DNA of 64,000 nucleotides from Metaphire vulgaris (Eukaryota; Annelida; Clitellata; Crassiclitellata; Megascolecidae): contig CM030833.1 in NCBI GenBank assembly GCA_018105865.1, positions 30,719,140 to 30,783,139 on the forward strand, in the 5' to 3' direction. This document shows, in pieces, positions 49,546 through 62,029 of the stretch. The notes beneath the pieces are model-generated. The model did no database searches. It was not told the origin of the DNA and saw nothing but the letters and a program-made list of their open reading frames with translations. Numbering within the stretch: the stretch's first letter is position 1; each line of letters opens with the position of its first letter. A program made the translations under genes and the position numbers.

Positions 49546-49635
49546 ATTCCTTGAATCATATAAGCATTTGCTTCCACAATGGCAGTCAATTGGATCTTCG
49601 CGTTCAGAATGGACAGACAGAGAAAGGACAGGAAA
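49546..49635 (-). CDS. Candidate signal-peptide-side exon of the glutamate receptor
   Basis: The frame reads FLSFLCLSILNAKIQLTAIVEANAYMIQGM, a hydrophobic stretch of signal-peptide type. It ends at a donor GTTAGT in phase 2, exactly the phase needed by the first secure receptor exon (47249). It lies about 2.3 kb upstream. No start codon is convincing: the only in-frame ATG upstream (49811) runs through a GA repeat, so a further 5' exon would be needed. Confidence 0.35.
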
Positions 49636-49763
49636 CTGACATTGAGAAATTCCAATTCCGTGTTTTCCAGCAGAATTAATGGACGTACGGACGTTCCAAA
49701 GGACGTCGAATGTGCGACCCCTCCGACCGCGGGCTCTCCCCTCACCCAGGGTCTCTCCCCTTC

Positions 49764-49801
<38 letters not shown>

Positions 49802-51185
49802 GAATCCACAACGATGAGCGGGAAAGTGGTCTGCGACTTTGAAGACATGTCTACTGGAATTCATTTCCACTGGAAGTTTAGAAATGCAGTTGTCCCTCTC
49901 CTCCTCCTCCTCCTCCTCCTCCTCCTTCTCTTAAATCTCATAAAAAGCTAAGATTTCGCTGCCATGCATAAATTATGTATTGCTTGCTTGTCTCTTTACC
50001 CGTTTTTCTCTTTGTCTGCGTGTCTGTCTGCTTTTCTCTGACTGTCGGTTTTTCAAATGACGACACCAATCTCAGACATCGAGAGCAGAAAATGACAAAG
50101 GGCAGATTGAGTAAGAAAACTAAAAGGAGACAGCCACTGTCTGATGTAAGAGTGGCCTCAATGACCTTTTGCCCTTGAATCTGCTGAAGAGCCACAGGTC
50201 AAAAGGTCAAAGGTAGTCATTCGATGTTTCAGTCTGTCGGAGTCATGCCATAATAATCAACGGCGGCTTCTATAGCGCCTAAAGTCCAATCTCATTTCCT
50301 GAAATCCGAAGCAGGAAGACTAAAAATATCTCCAATAAGATTTTTAACAACTTTTGTGTTAGGCCTTTGCTCATGAAGCGTCAATTTCCGTGTCCGGATG
50401 ATCTCTTTCTTATTGTTTGCTCTTTTCATCGAGAACAACCCCGTCCCATCCCAGCCTCAGATGAAGGAAAAGTCAAATGCTTTGATCAGTTTGCAAACTC
50501 AAGCAGTGCAGAATGCGGCCAGTAGTTGGATGGGTGGCCATTGAATGCTGACTGAAACCTGAACAATGCGCGCTCAGTGGCTGCGCAAGCAAATGCCATT
50601 AAAACTGCATAAGCGTTTTCAGTCTCATTGGCTCAGTTGAGGAGTGCGTAGCCATGGCAACAGAGGATCGATTCCTGTTAACGCATAGACGAAAAGGTTC
50701 TTATCAGCATCTCTGTTCATATTTGCTGTTCAATGCTAGGAAAATCAAAGTCAGGTCAAAACAATCGATGCCTAGTCTTCTGCCTCTCTCCTCCTCCTCC
50801 TCCTCCTCCTCCTCCTCCTCCTCTATCCAGTGTATATCGTCCTCTGATCCACAAGCAACTAAACACTGAGAAAGCGTTGACGATGCAATATCTCACCGAT
50901 CTCTATTACAGCTGCTTAGCAAAATATTCACGTTCTTCTAGAATCTAGATAAATGTGCTTATTCAGATGGACGCTGGGTTGAAGGGATGGCGACCGCTGC
51001 AGCTGCTGTCGCCTCCTCTGCTGCCCCTGAGTCCCATGGCCAGGAATCCATCATCTCATATGACGAAACCAACAGAAAGACATTTATAATTAGCAAAGAC
51101 AGATTCAGAAATCCAACTTTCAATGATTCTTATGCTTCTGACTTTGGCCTTCTACGTTTAAATGCGCTATAAAAATTGCTGTCTT

Positions 51186-51222
<37 letters not shown>

Positions 51223-52606
51223 CAGTTTTTATCTGTCATTTTGCATCTTACCTCATATTGGAAGATAACAAAAACTCATTTGATATGAATTGGTCTTCAA
51301 AGGACCAATAATTAATTAATTATTATTAAATACAAAAAAGACGATTAATTAATGTCAACTGATGTCTCTGAAGACCATAAAGAATATTAAAGAGACGAAT
51401 ACAACGCACTTAAAGATCATTGGTGGAATGATGACGACGACATTTCAATGGACAACGACGATATCATCATGATTACGGATACGACAGAAATGACTAAAAC
51501 TTAACGAGTTGAAATGTTCTTATCAAAGCAATCTAAATGTTCTGTTTAACTAAACCAATTAATCAATCAACCAACCAATCAGTCAACCAATCAGCAATCT
51601 TCAGTTTCCACAACAGCACCACTATCAATAGAACTACTGCATCACTCAAGAGGTGGAAAAGCCAAGTAGCAGGCGCTATAGAAGCAGATGCCTCCTCAAA
51701 GCGTCATTTTGCCATTACTACGTCATTCGAAGTGGTGGCGACGAGGAAGTAGATGACGATGGAGAGGGAAATGAGGAGGAAGAGGGAAAGATGATCGAAC
51801 CTCAACTCCATTAATTGCAAAGAGAAACGATGATGTTGCAATCGCTGCTGTCGTTGTATTATGATAACGACGACGACGACGACAACAACACCTACCGATT
51901 GGAATCTGTCGTTGTGGAGGATGATTAAATCCAATGACTGATTGAACATCACGCTTCAAACTCAATACAACGACAGTCAACAACGACACACAGAAGCCCT
52001 TCGCTACAGGAAACTCCATCAAAAGCATGATGACGACGACGACGACGACGACGACCGCTGCTAAAGACCAGTCTACGAAATGCCATCTCAAATGGTCTCA
52101 GTGCCTATGTAATGTCTCCTCCTCCTCCTCCTCCTCCTCCTCCTTCTCCGTCATGCCAACCCATGTCGCCTTTGCTAGAGCTCGTTACAGCGACCGCTGC
52201 GGATAGAATACCAGGAGACGACGCCTTTAGAATCCAGGAGAATCGAGGAACATCTTTGAATCTAAATACAACTTGAAGTTTCTTTTAAAATTCTTTTTCT
52301 AGTAGAATTAGAAAATTTAAATAACGCGATGCTCCTGGAAAATGCTCTTCGTTTAGTTTCTACCCTCAAAATTACTGACAATTTCATTTTCTAAAGAAAC
52401 TCCAAAGACTTGTACTAGCAAAAAGTCCTCTAATGTTGAAAACGTTGGAAATAGGCGCTGCTGTGGAAAAGCAGGAGATCGTCTGGAAATCCAGTAGCCG
52501 TAGAAAAAAGACTGGAGCAGAGAGCCATCTAAGACTGGCAGCGCAGAAGAGTGGATGAAATATTGAGGAGACGGAGTCAGGTATAGACGTCGCTCCTGAT
52601 ACTTCC

Positions 52607-52615
52607 CGCGCGCGC

Positions 52616-52666
<51 letters not shown>

Positions 52667-52953
52667 GCCTAGCAACATCCTAGGATATACAATTCATTGC
52701 TCGGAGAAAAACTGCGCGCATGCCATCTTCTTTAGATTCTCCTCTTGAATCACGATACATTCTCCTAATGTCACGTGACATGCCATCTGTGCCTCGGAAA
52801 CTGATATAGCGCCAAATGAAAGCGCACTGCTGCGTCCGACGACAATCGTCTTTCGACGGATCTGCGCTGGACGTTGAGAGAGGACAACGAATGGCGCCGA
52901 AGCGGCTTCACAATAACTGAAGAGGAACAAGTCTCTCTCTCTCTGTCTCTCTG

Positions 52954-53038
<85 letters not shown>

Positions 53039-53040
53039 TG

Positions 53041-53123
<83 letters not shown>
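52607..53123. repeat. (GT)n (52607-52664) and long (CT)n (52932-53123) microsatellites
   Basis: A CG-GT alternating tract and about 190 bp of CT with a few interruptions. The ORFs over the CT tract are artefacts. Confidence 0.95.
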
Positions 53124-53124
<1 letters not shown>

Positions 53125-54626
53125 ACGAAATAGAGAGACGAAGAACTGGCAAACGACGGCAGATGGCGGCTGTCCTTGGAATTACCCATTTATTTTAACT
53201 GCTAAAAAGATTCCGTTGATTTTTAAGGAATACGCGTCCCATGTACAGATGAAGACTCTCGTTTAAGCATTTTCAGCGCTCTGTGTGCTTTCTAATATTA
53301 GGACCTATTTGCTGTCTTATTAATTCAACAAAAATAAACTCCTGAGTGCATCTGCACTCTGCAGTTGTCCACACCATTTCCGCAGCGCAGACGTATGCCT
53401 TCGACCGTTCAAACGACCATCAAACGAAGAGGTCACGTGCCAAAGACGACTCTGGTGACACTCGGCGGTCGACTCATCGCTAAAAGACTAATCCGGTCAA
53501 AGCGCCTCACGCAGGTGGTTTTGAAGGGTTTAGGAGTTCCCCCCGGAAAATTTCCCCGGACAAACTCCCCTGGTCTTTTCCCCAGAACATCACCCTCTCC
53601 CCGAAAAGTTCCCCCTTAAAAAAATTCCCCCAGGTAATAGTCTATCCATCAATGACGGTAGCAAATTCTCATTTTTAATTAATTGGTAGTAATCAACATT
53701 TGATTCTTACCAAACATTTATACATTACTCAAATCAGTACTTACAACACATCCGTGTCTGATAGATTTATTATTTCCATTTCTTGGCATTAGTATAGGTT
53801 TCTCTCTCTCTCTCGCCTATATTCTTCCATTCTTTATCTTTTTAGATGCAGTTTTCGAGACAATAACCGTCATTTGAATGTTCTATTGTATTTCTTTATT
53901 ACATATAAAAATTTAGCAAACACGATATTAGAAAACTATTATATAATAGTCGGCCTATAGAACAAATGCTTTGTGATTATGGCTAAAAATTAATTACTTT
54001 TTCACCTGGGGCCCTAGGGGTAGCTATTTTGTACGTACGCATAGGGGAGAGGTCCCACAAATGTACGGTGTACAACAGGGGAGTGGGTCAAAATATGTCA
54101 TTTTTTGCGTATACGTACTATATGGATGGGCCTTGAGATGCAAATGCGCATTAGTTGTCCTCTTGCGAATGACACGAACTAGTGTAATCTTGTCAAACTG
54201 AGAAATTGCTTTCAAAAAATGATTTATGAAATTAAAGAAGAGAATTTTTAACTATCTGCTGTTTGTCGATAGGACCGAGTCCTACTAGTATTGATTTATA
54301 AAGTAAGACAACTCAAATTCGCCAAACTAGGTGTCTGTCGACTGTCAGGTCTATTTTCTTCTGCTAATGGACTCACTTGTGCAGTTTCAGCCACATATTA
54401 ATTACCACTGCCACGACTTCTCACTATAGTTTTCACTCTGAAGCGACCATCAACTGCCGTCAAATGCATTATCATATATTATAATGGCGCCAAGGAGTTC
54501 TGTGATCTCACTGCATCGTATAGACACTTGTAAATAGCAAGCCATAATTGTGGCAACGTTCAACATTATTAAGGTCTATTTAGAGTGAAAATATCTTTTA
54601 ACAAATCAGGTGGACATCATCGACAT

Positions 54627-54780
54627 CAGTGTTTTATCCAAACTCCAGGCCTTTGGGAGAATTGACTTGACTGGAGGGGAAGAGGCACAATTCAATGCAA
54701 AAAAATGTTCTGCGATTGGGGGTGTTGCTGTTTCGGCGGCGGGGGAATCTCCCCTCCTAACAGGCCTTGATAAAACACTA
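54627..54780. mobile_element. hAT-like MITE, family D, copy 2
   Basis: Left CAGTGTTTTATCC, right the complement of TAGTGTTTTATC, with AGGCCT and GGGGGA subterminal blocks like the copy at 25108. Flanks ATCGACAT and ATCGACGT match at 7 of 8. The 66-residue frame that spans it is not a gene. Confidence 0.7.
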
Positions 54781-55914
54781 ATCGACGTCATCACCACCAC
54801 CATTGACTGACACTTCTATGACATATTTAACAGTTTTCCAAATTTCCATAAAGGAAATTGTTTTTTTAAAATTTGAAGACCTTCATTTCAATCTTTGCCA
54901 GTGTCATTCCTGTCATTCGCCAGAGGATGACGCCACAGACGGCATCGTCGACTTCGGCTCAACATGCATCACATATTCAGTTTCATATTATTTCTACTAG
55001 TTTCGACTTGTCTACTGATCTTAGGGTTAATGTACTGATCTTATTCTGCTGATCTTAGTCCAGTCTATGGTCTACCACTTTTGAGTAGATCTACTACCTT
55101 AGGTCTAGTTTAACGTCTTTTTTATATAAAACTACTATTTTTGGCTTCTAACACTCTGAATCGATCTCAGTGAGTCACTCTAAAACCTAATTATCTAGAC
55201 TTTTCAAAATCCTGACCTGCATCAAAATCAAAATCCATCAGGATTTTGCAGTTTACTGAACGATTGTTTCCTTTGCTGCTCAACTGCATTGAACGATAGC
55301 TCATATCAGATTTAGTCTAATTTCGCTGCGAGATATGTCTGGTCATGAAGGCGATTGATCATTGGTTAGTTGGAAAACCAAGGTTGCTGATAATAGTTAA
55401 TTAGCATATTTGATGAGCGGTGCGTCGTTAACTCTGAAATGTCAAATGAGTGTCGGATTCGGTTTAGAAAACCAAGGGCACAACATCACAAGGCGAAGAA
55501 TAATATAGGTATATAATATATTATAATAATAATGTATATGTAATAATAATGTATATAATATAAGAATAATATAAATATATAATAATGATATAATATAAGG
55601 CGAAGAATAATAATTTATCTCGTTAGAAGAAACAAGAATCATCGTTGATGTCTCTATAGCTGCATAACCAACTGTCGATAGCAATCATGATCAAGTGAAA
55701 GGAGTAAGGTTTTAGGCTTAATTGACAAAGGGCTAAACGCCATAATTATACAGTAAATATTGCATAGCAGTTAGAACAGTGCGGTCGACAGTGGGCGAGA
55801 TGGAGAGAAGCCCGACATTTAAGTAACATATCCAAATGTCTAGCATTTGAATTGAACAACTAAATGTTGCCAACATATTTCCCGGTCGTCACACGGTGGT
55901 TATCCAGTTTCTGG

Positions 55915-55980
55915 CCGCCACTTCCTGGACCGTCACTTCCTGGACCGTCACTTCCTGGACCGTCACTTCCTGGACCGTTA
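55915..55980. repeat. 15-bp minisatellite, four units
   Basis: Unit CTTCCTGGACCGTCA in tandem. Produces a Pro-Gly-Pro-Ser repeat in a spurious frame. Confidence 0.9.
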
Positions 55981-56822
55981 GTTGCATGCTGGACCGTTCC
56001 TATGATTCTATCTTTTAAGTGTATGCAAACAAGTGTAGACCTATACACTATGATATATAAATCATTACATATGCGTAGACACAGCTACACGTGACAACAA
56101 GATGCTCATTAGACTTATTGGTCGGCAGCTTGGAAAAACTCGACAACGACAACAAGCTGCTGTCGTACTAACCTCGTCCACACAAAGACGCCAAAGCATT
56201 GCATAGCTGCAACGCAATCACTGACGCTGGCATCAGTCGCTTCGCTCATTCAGCCGTCGACTTCATTAACCGAGTCCACCTATCAACAATGTCCACTGCA
56301 GTGACCAGCCCCAGCAGCAGCAGCAGCAGCAGCCGGAGCGAGTGCAGGACACACACACACGCGCGAAGGCGACCAACACATACGAGGCAATCGATGCACC
56401 ACGTGTGGCGGCTCAGGCGTCGAATCTACCGTTGACGTTTCAAAGATTTGAAATAGCGTTTGAAAATGAGAAGGACGACGATTGGCTAATCGCAAAAGAA
56501 CCGTGTAAGAACCTTCACTTCTTACTTCAAAAGAACCAATAATATTAATCGACTTTTGAAAATGAGCGCTAACAAAAGTGATGCCATTGGAAAGAAAGAT
56601 CATCTGTTGTATAATTTCTGAGTACCGGTATATTTCAGTTTTAAACGATTCTTCATTTTGGCTTAATCACTCAATGCAGGACTTTGTTCTCGAGTGCGTG
56701 ACTCTGTCCCGAAATCTAGACATGCACTAATTAATTCGAAGGCGACAAGGCAGAGGAGAATTTCACGAAGGCGTCTTGGCGATAATAATCGTTACTGGCG
56801 TCAATAAAAGCTTGACGCTGCG

Positions 56823-56925
56823 ATGGCTGTCAGAACGCTGTATTCCTACGCTGATCTCAAGGATCCAGTTTATTTCGACATTTTACTTACGAATGCCGAC
56901 AGCGCAGTAACACTCATGTTCACGT
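56823..56925 (+). CDS. Possible first coding exon, unknown protein
   Basis: ATG opens a 34-codon frame (MAVRTLYSYADLKDPVYF...) that runs to a strong donor, CACGT|GTAAGT, in phase 1. The composition is ordinary protein-like. I could not find the following exon and do not recognise the family. Confidence 0.3.
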
Positions 56926-57742
56926 GTAAGTATTAAACCTTACGACAACGCATTCCTGGATTAAATCAAAGTCAACAAACCTTAACACGCTTTCCTTATG
57001 GAAATGTTACCCTTTTGACGCCTAATCCCTTTCTAATTGTCATTATAATGGGTTTTGAACATATTGTCAAATGTTTGCCTATCTGTATTTTAAACCTAAA
57101 AGAGCGTTGTGTGTTTGCTAGAATATTCTTAAAACACTAAGAGAATGAAACTTCTCTCCTTCGACTTGTTGTACAGGAAATAGGAGAAGCGGACTTTCAC
57201 TGTGTTATTCGGTCTAAGACTGTTGTAAATTGAAGAAACTTGTCCTAGTGCCATACAGATACGAAAGCGAAGATGGCGAACATTGACGATTTAATATCGA
57301 AATACTTAGCCTGAGCGCTGTTAGCGTATTTGAATTCAAACGAAGTAGTACTATAAATGATGAAACCGAAGCGAATGGTGTTGTAGTGATAGTCTTTCTG
57401 AATGTCATAATCACACATCAAGTGCTCTGAATATGGAATCCTCTGTTTATTAAATGGCACTATTCAATCTTGCTTTCTACCAGAACAGTTTTGGCGAGTG
57501 AATGTGAACGTTGGCGCTTTCCAGACAGGATCTGATTGCTTAAATCTGGAAAGAGTTAACAACGGGGTGTCACATGCTTTACAAAATTAAGGGATGTCGA
57601 GGAATCGATAAATATTATAGGTGTACTGTATATACATCAATGCATTCTGAAGCATATGTTACCGTTTTGCGATGAAGTCAAAGTAGCAATGACATGATTG
57701 AAGCCTATTTGTGGCCTTTGAACACTGAATGTGGAAAGCAGT

Positions 57743-57990
57743 GGCATAGTCAGGATTTTCCAAAGGGGGGGGGGTTGAACGATCATTTTTCAATTTCGGT
57801 AATTCTGAAATTCCTGACGAGCAAAAAAGTCGTGTCACTTATTACTTCGCTCGGTTAAACTAGTCTTCTGAGTTAGTTATAAGACGGGGACAGCCTATTT
57901 TTTGCGCTACCTTAAACACGATTTTTGCGCCCCTCCACCACAAAATAATAATACTAATATAAAAGTTTAGGGTCTGTCAGCCAAGGGGGT
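57743..57990. mobile_element. Probable hAT-like MITE fragment (CAGTGGCATAGTCAGG)
   Basis: Begins CAGTGGCATAGTCAGG, followed by a G run; the distal part has GCGCCCCTCC. The other end is not defined. A similar start, CAGTGGCGTAGCCAGG, lies at 59926. Confidence 0.35.
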
Positions 57991-58715
57991 TTAAGCCCCA
58001 AACCTTTGTTACAGAGAACAGCTTTCCTGCTGCTGCTGTGCGTGGTTCGTTTCGTCATTCAACCACATCTCCCTTAGAAGACCCTCTCTCGTCACTCAAC
58101 ACGTGGTCATTCATGCTGCTGTCGTTCAGGGTGTATTTATAGGTCGCTGTGGTCGTGCGGTCATTTGAAATTTTGAAATAATGATTAATTACACGCTGCA
58201 AAGATAAGTATTTCGACACAGAAGAGAAGGAAGCATTTGAGTTAAGGAACAGACGATTCAAAAGTCTTCTCTGCAAGATTTGTGATTAGCCATAAATTAA
58301 TTAATTAGGCAACATGTTGTCAAATAGAGATATATTATGAGCCTGACCATTTTTGGTCACTCATTGTTGGCCACCGGCAGCGAATTGCATAGCAAAGGAG
58401 TGACTTGCTGCTCAGGAGGAATGCCATATTAGTGTCACGTGGACTACTATGAATATCTTGATACTCATTTCATATACATTGTTTTTTTTTCAATAGGATA
58501 GTGCTGAGGGGTTGGTCGTGACAGAAAGTTGGAGCATAGTTTTACCTGCATCGGCGACCGTCGTTGCTAATAGTGAATGAGCGTTGAGAAGCGCTTGTCA
58601 TAAGCGCGTTCCGTGTTCTGTTCAGTTTCCTCTTTTTTCTCCGAGTTCTTGAACGTCAGCAGCGACTGTCTCACGTGACCCCATGACGCTCAACCGGATG
58701 CATCATCGGGGGTAG

Positions 58716-59054
58716 TCACGTGATCCAAGGATTGTTTGCCAAGGAAAGTTTCAATTCTGCTGAGAAAACAGCGATGAATAAATGATGAGCAATGAATTTT
58801 TTATCTCTCTCTCTCTCGAAGTGACGCGTTTGTCTGTTATTCTGTTATTTGCAGCTGAAATCCTGATTTTCATCTCCCTGTGATCACGTGAAATCACGTG
58901 ATCCAAGGATTGTTTGCCAAGGAAAGTTTCAATTCTGCTGAGAAAACAGCGATGAATAAATGATGAGCAATGAATTTTTTTATCTCGTTTGTCTGTTATT
59001 CTGTCTGTTATTTGCATTTGCAGCTGAAATCCTGATTTTCATCTAAATCCCTGT
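58716..59054. repeat. Tandem duplication, unit about 175 bp
   Basis: The block from TCACGTGATCCAAGG through CTGAAATCCTGATTTTCATC occurs twice (starting at 58716 and 58894), nearly identical. The copies differ by small indels in a CT tract. Confidence 0.9.
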
Positions 59055-59562
59055 TTCTGGAATATTCATAGTGTTTGGCTTTAAGTTCGGTCATGTTACT
59101 CATGTAGTCACCCCACAAGGTCTGAAAATCAGTTACAATTTAAAAATGAATAGAAGGAAATTGAAAAACGACATTAACAAAGGCTTTGAAATTCAGTTGA
59201 CAATTCTGTTGCAAAAGACGATTGTAAGTCTGATTTATTGATATTTAATTTCTTAAAATAAGACAAATAAGCGAGTGCTGCCATTTCATCACAAGCGCTT
59301 TGAATCTATTGTCGCCTTGAGAAGTGTGTCTTAAGGTTTGATGACTCTTATGAGCGCCGTGAATTCTGGGATATGCGTTGGCCTGCATGGAGACGATGTC
59401 TGGTAAAGACATCTGGCGCAAGTTCATGTGGACATTGCCGGCGCATTGTGAGAGGCGTTCTTGCTAATAGATAAAGCAATAAATAAGCCTCGTTGTTATA
59501 ATGTAGTAATGTAGCGGGGTAGGCTATAGTCGACGCGTCTTTTCCTACCAAATGACCGCTTT

Positions 59563-59568
59563 GTGTGT

Positions 59569-59638
<70 letters not shown>
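59563..59638. repeat. (GT)n-(GA)n microsatellite
   Basis: GT units, then GA units, directly adjoining. Confidence 0.95.
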
Positions 59639-59643
<5 letters not shown>

Positions 59644-60460
59644 TTAGAACGAATAAAGCACAATGAGCTACTAGAAACGACGAAATGGGAGGAAGAGTTC
59701 AAGGTTGCTTCTGCTGACGTCAGCAGATGGACACGTGACTGAGTGGTTGTTTTATTAGGACATAACTGCTTTGAAGCGCACTGATTCTGTGTAGACGTTA
59801 AATGTCAGAAGGCGTTGATGCCAAATTAACAAGGAGCTGCCTCAAATTGTTTCTGTAGAAGAATCGAAAAAAAATAGCTTCTCAAATTCGAGACCCCGTT
59901 CCAGAGGAGCGGATGTATAAGGAACAGTGGCGTAGCCAGGATTTCAGAATAGGGGAGCACTTCTATGCTATCCGGCCAAAAAATCTTGACAAGCCAAAAA
60001 GGACGTCGTCTGAAATGCTTTAAAGTCTGCTGTTCCCATAACTATTAATTTACTCGCCGGTTTTGGACGAGTCTCAAGGCGCTAATAAGGTTCTCTCTTT
60101 AGTCATGTGTCTGCTAATGTCCCACTTCCCTGCGCTGCTGCTTTGGTTGGCAATCATCTTCTTAGCACGTACAGAATTCCCCACAGGGCACAGGGGACCC
60201 ATAACAGAATACTCGATCCTGGCTTTATGCAGTCTTAACACGCCATCCAATTGGACTGAGACATGCCTTTTCTCCGCATTGGACACTCGACTGGAAGTCT
60301 TTGCCTCGTCTTGATATCTGTTTCGCCACCACTTCCGGTCACGTGAGCGACCCATCTGTCACGTGTTTCCGATGTGAGGTATAGCCATCTAGGCCTATGT
60401 CACAAAGCGCTTAATGGATACAGTGACTGAAGTTCTCTGTGGTCAGTGCAGTTCAGTGCA

Positions 60461-60558
60461 ATGGTTGACGAAGAGTGCGCGCTACACTTCCGACTGTTGA
60501 GCACCTCAAGGACTCAGTCAGACGAAATGTCAAACGATGGCAGCTTCGATGGCGGCAG
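60461..60558 (+). CDS. Possible first coding exon, unknown protein
   Basis: ATG in a good context opens MVDEECALHFRLLSTSRTQSDEMSNDGSFDGG, reaching a donor AG|GTAGTA (or GTAAGT 3 bp further on). Serine- and acid-rich, as in many cytosolic regulators. The next exon was not found. Confidence 0.3.
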
Positions 60559-61233
60559 GTAGTAAGTAAGATAGTCGTCGCCAACTGTTAGCCACTGCAG
60601 GTGGTCAAATGGGCAATTGGAAACCAGAGACGTTAGTCCTTGGCCTTCGTCATCCTGGCCTTAAGGACTGCTTAAGGACAAGTTTCAAGTCCTTGGTCCT
60701 GGTCCTGGCCTTGAGGGTTGAGTCCTTGTCAACATCTCTGTTGGAAACAGATCCCAAGACCCCCAGGAGAGCCCATGACAAGCGTTGCAAGACGTCTCTA
60801 TTTTTAATTCCAATGAAAACAGAATTCAGTGAACTCATTGATTCACTTCTAAGTAAAGAAAGATACGCAGGGGGCCGTAAAGCAACTGAACCCTCTGCTG
60901 GTGATCGCTCCTTAGGCCAGTTGTATGTCTTTGGGAGATTTGCGTCTTCTTAACATCTTCATCATATCTATAGTCTCAGATGAGAGCGTCACTAATAGTG
61001 ACGCTGCTCTGACGTCATCTGACGTTGCCCTTAGGCTGCTAAGTGCGAAGATGACGCAAGAGACTTTGCATGATGGAATTATGATCGATGACGTAATCCG
61101 CTTATTATGTCTTTTGCAATTGCATCACGTGATGTCATGACCGACTTCCTTTCTATCTGAGAGATGGCGATGGTCTCACGAGCGACGCCTTCCATCGTCT
61201 GTTTTAGGCGTCGCAGAGACCACGGAGACAATG

Positions 61234-61271
<38 letters not shown>

Positions 61272-61904
61272 AGTCACTTGCGTTCATTCTTTTCACCTTC
61301 AGAAATAGAAAATTCGTGGAGAAGGTCAGAGCAGACAATCGTGAAGGCGCTCTCTCGAGTTCTCCTTCGAATGCCTTAACATGAGATAAAGTGTCTATAT
61401 GCAATTAAATTAAATTATTTGAATGCACTGGTCATGGAATTCTAAAAGAAAGCGGTGAGGCATTTCCGATTCTATGGTTTTACAAAATAAACCATTTGAT
61501 TCGTCAGGGTTAGACGATTAATTCTGTCACTTCTATTGGCCGAAACTTATCCAGTGTGGACAAAGGCAGTGAAATTCAATTGTCAACTGTCCATATATAT
61601 ATATATATATATACAGTATATATATATATATATGTCTCTCTCTCATTAATCGTGCTGTCAACCAAATTGTTAGAGTAAGACGCATTGGCAGACAACACAA
61701 GACAGGGCTGGTCTGTGAGATGACCTGTTTGCCCTCTGTCTGCAGCAGCAGCAGCAGCAGCATCAGTTTCTAGTCCAGTGATGTCTTTCTCTTCTGCCAT
61801 CGCCTCACTGCTCTTTTTCGTTCACACTTATTCGTCTTTTAAGAGAACCTGTCGCTTGAGAAATTATGCAGAAAAAGAAGAATAATTTAAAGTTTGCTTC
61901 ATTA

Positions 61905-61943
61905 TCAAACAGTGTCAGATGAAATGGCGGCACCATCTTCATA

Positions 61944-61975
<32 letters not shown>

Positions 61976-62015
61976 TGCTATCACCGTTGGTAGAGTGAGT
62001 CTTTCGAGTTGCCAT
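61905..62015 (-). CDS. Possible short coding exon with Gly/Asp tracts
   Basis: ATG at 62015 opens MATRKTHSTNGDSS, then six Gly, four Asp and YEDGAAISSDTV before a stop. It is too short to be a typical gene alone and may be a first exon with an internal donor. The GCC/GTC microsatellite makes chance plausible. Confidence 0.2.
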
Positions 62016-62029
62016 TGTGTGTGTGATGA

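Larger units (their letters stand above)
50000..56800. other. Gene-poor stretch
   Basis: Microsatellites (CCT at 50790, TAA at 51188, CT at 52932) and the family D element at 54627. Frames here are repeat artefacts. A C-rich block at 53535-53635 resembles the interior of family D. Confidence 0.5.

Noticed and set aside
51704..52091. Poly-Val minus-strand ORFs
   Set aside because: Generated by ACG/GTC trinucleotide repeats; no recognisable domain.
53365..53619. 84-residue ORF with a PKTTLVTLGGRLIAKRLIRSK stretch
   Set aside because: The basic start is protein-like, but the second half runs into a C-rich repeat related to family D, and no splice sites or family match were found.
54610..54810. 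66-residue ORF on the plus strand
   Set aside because: It lies across a family D miniature element and its target site; no protein family features.
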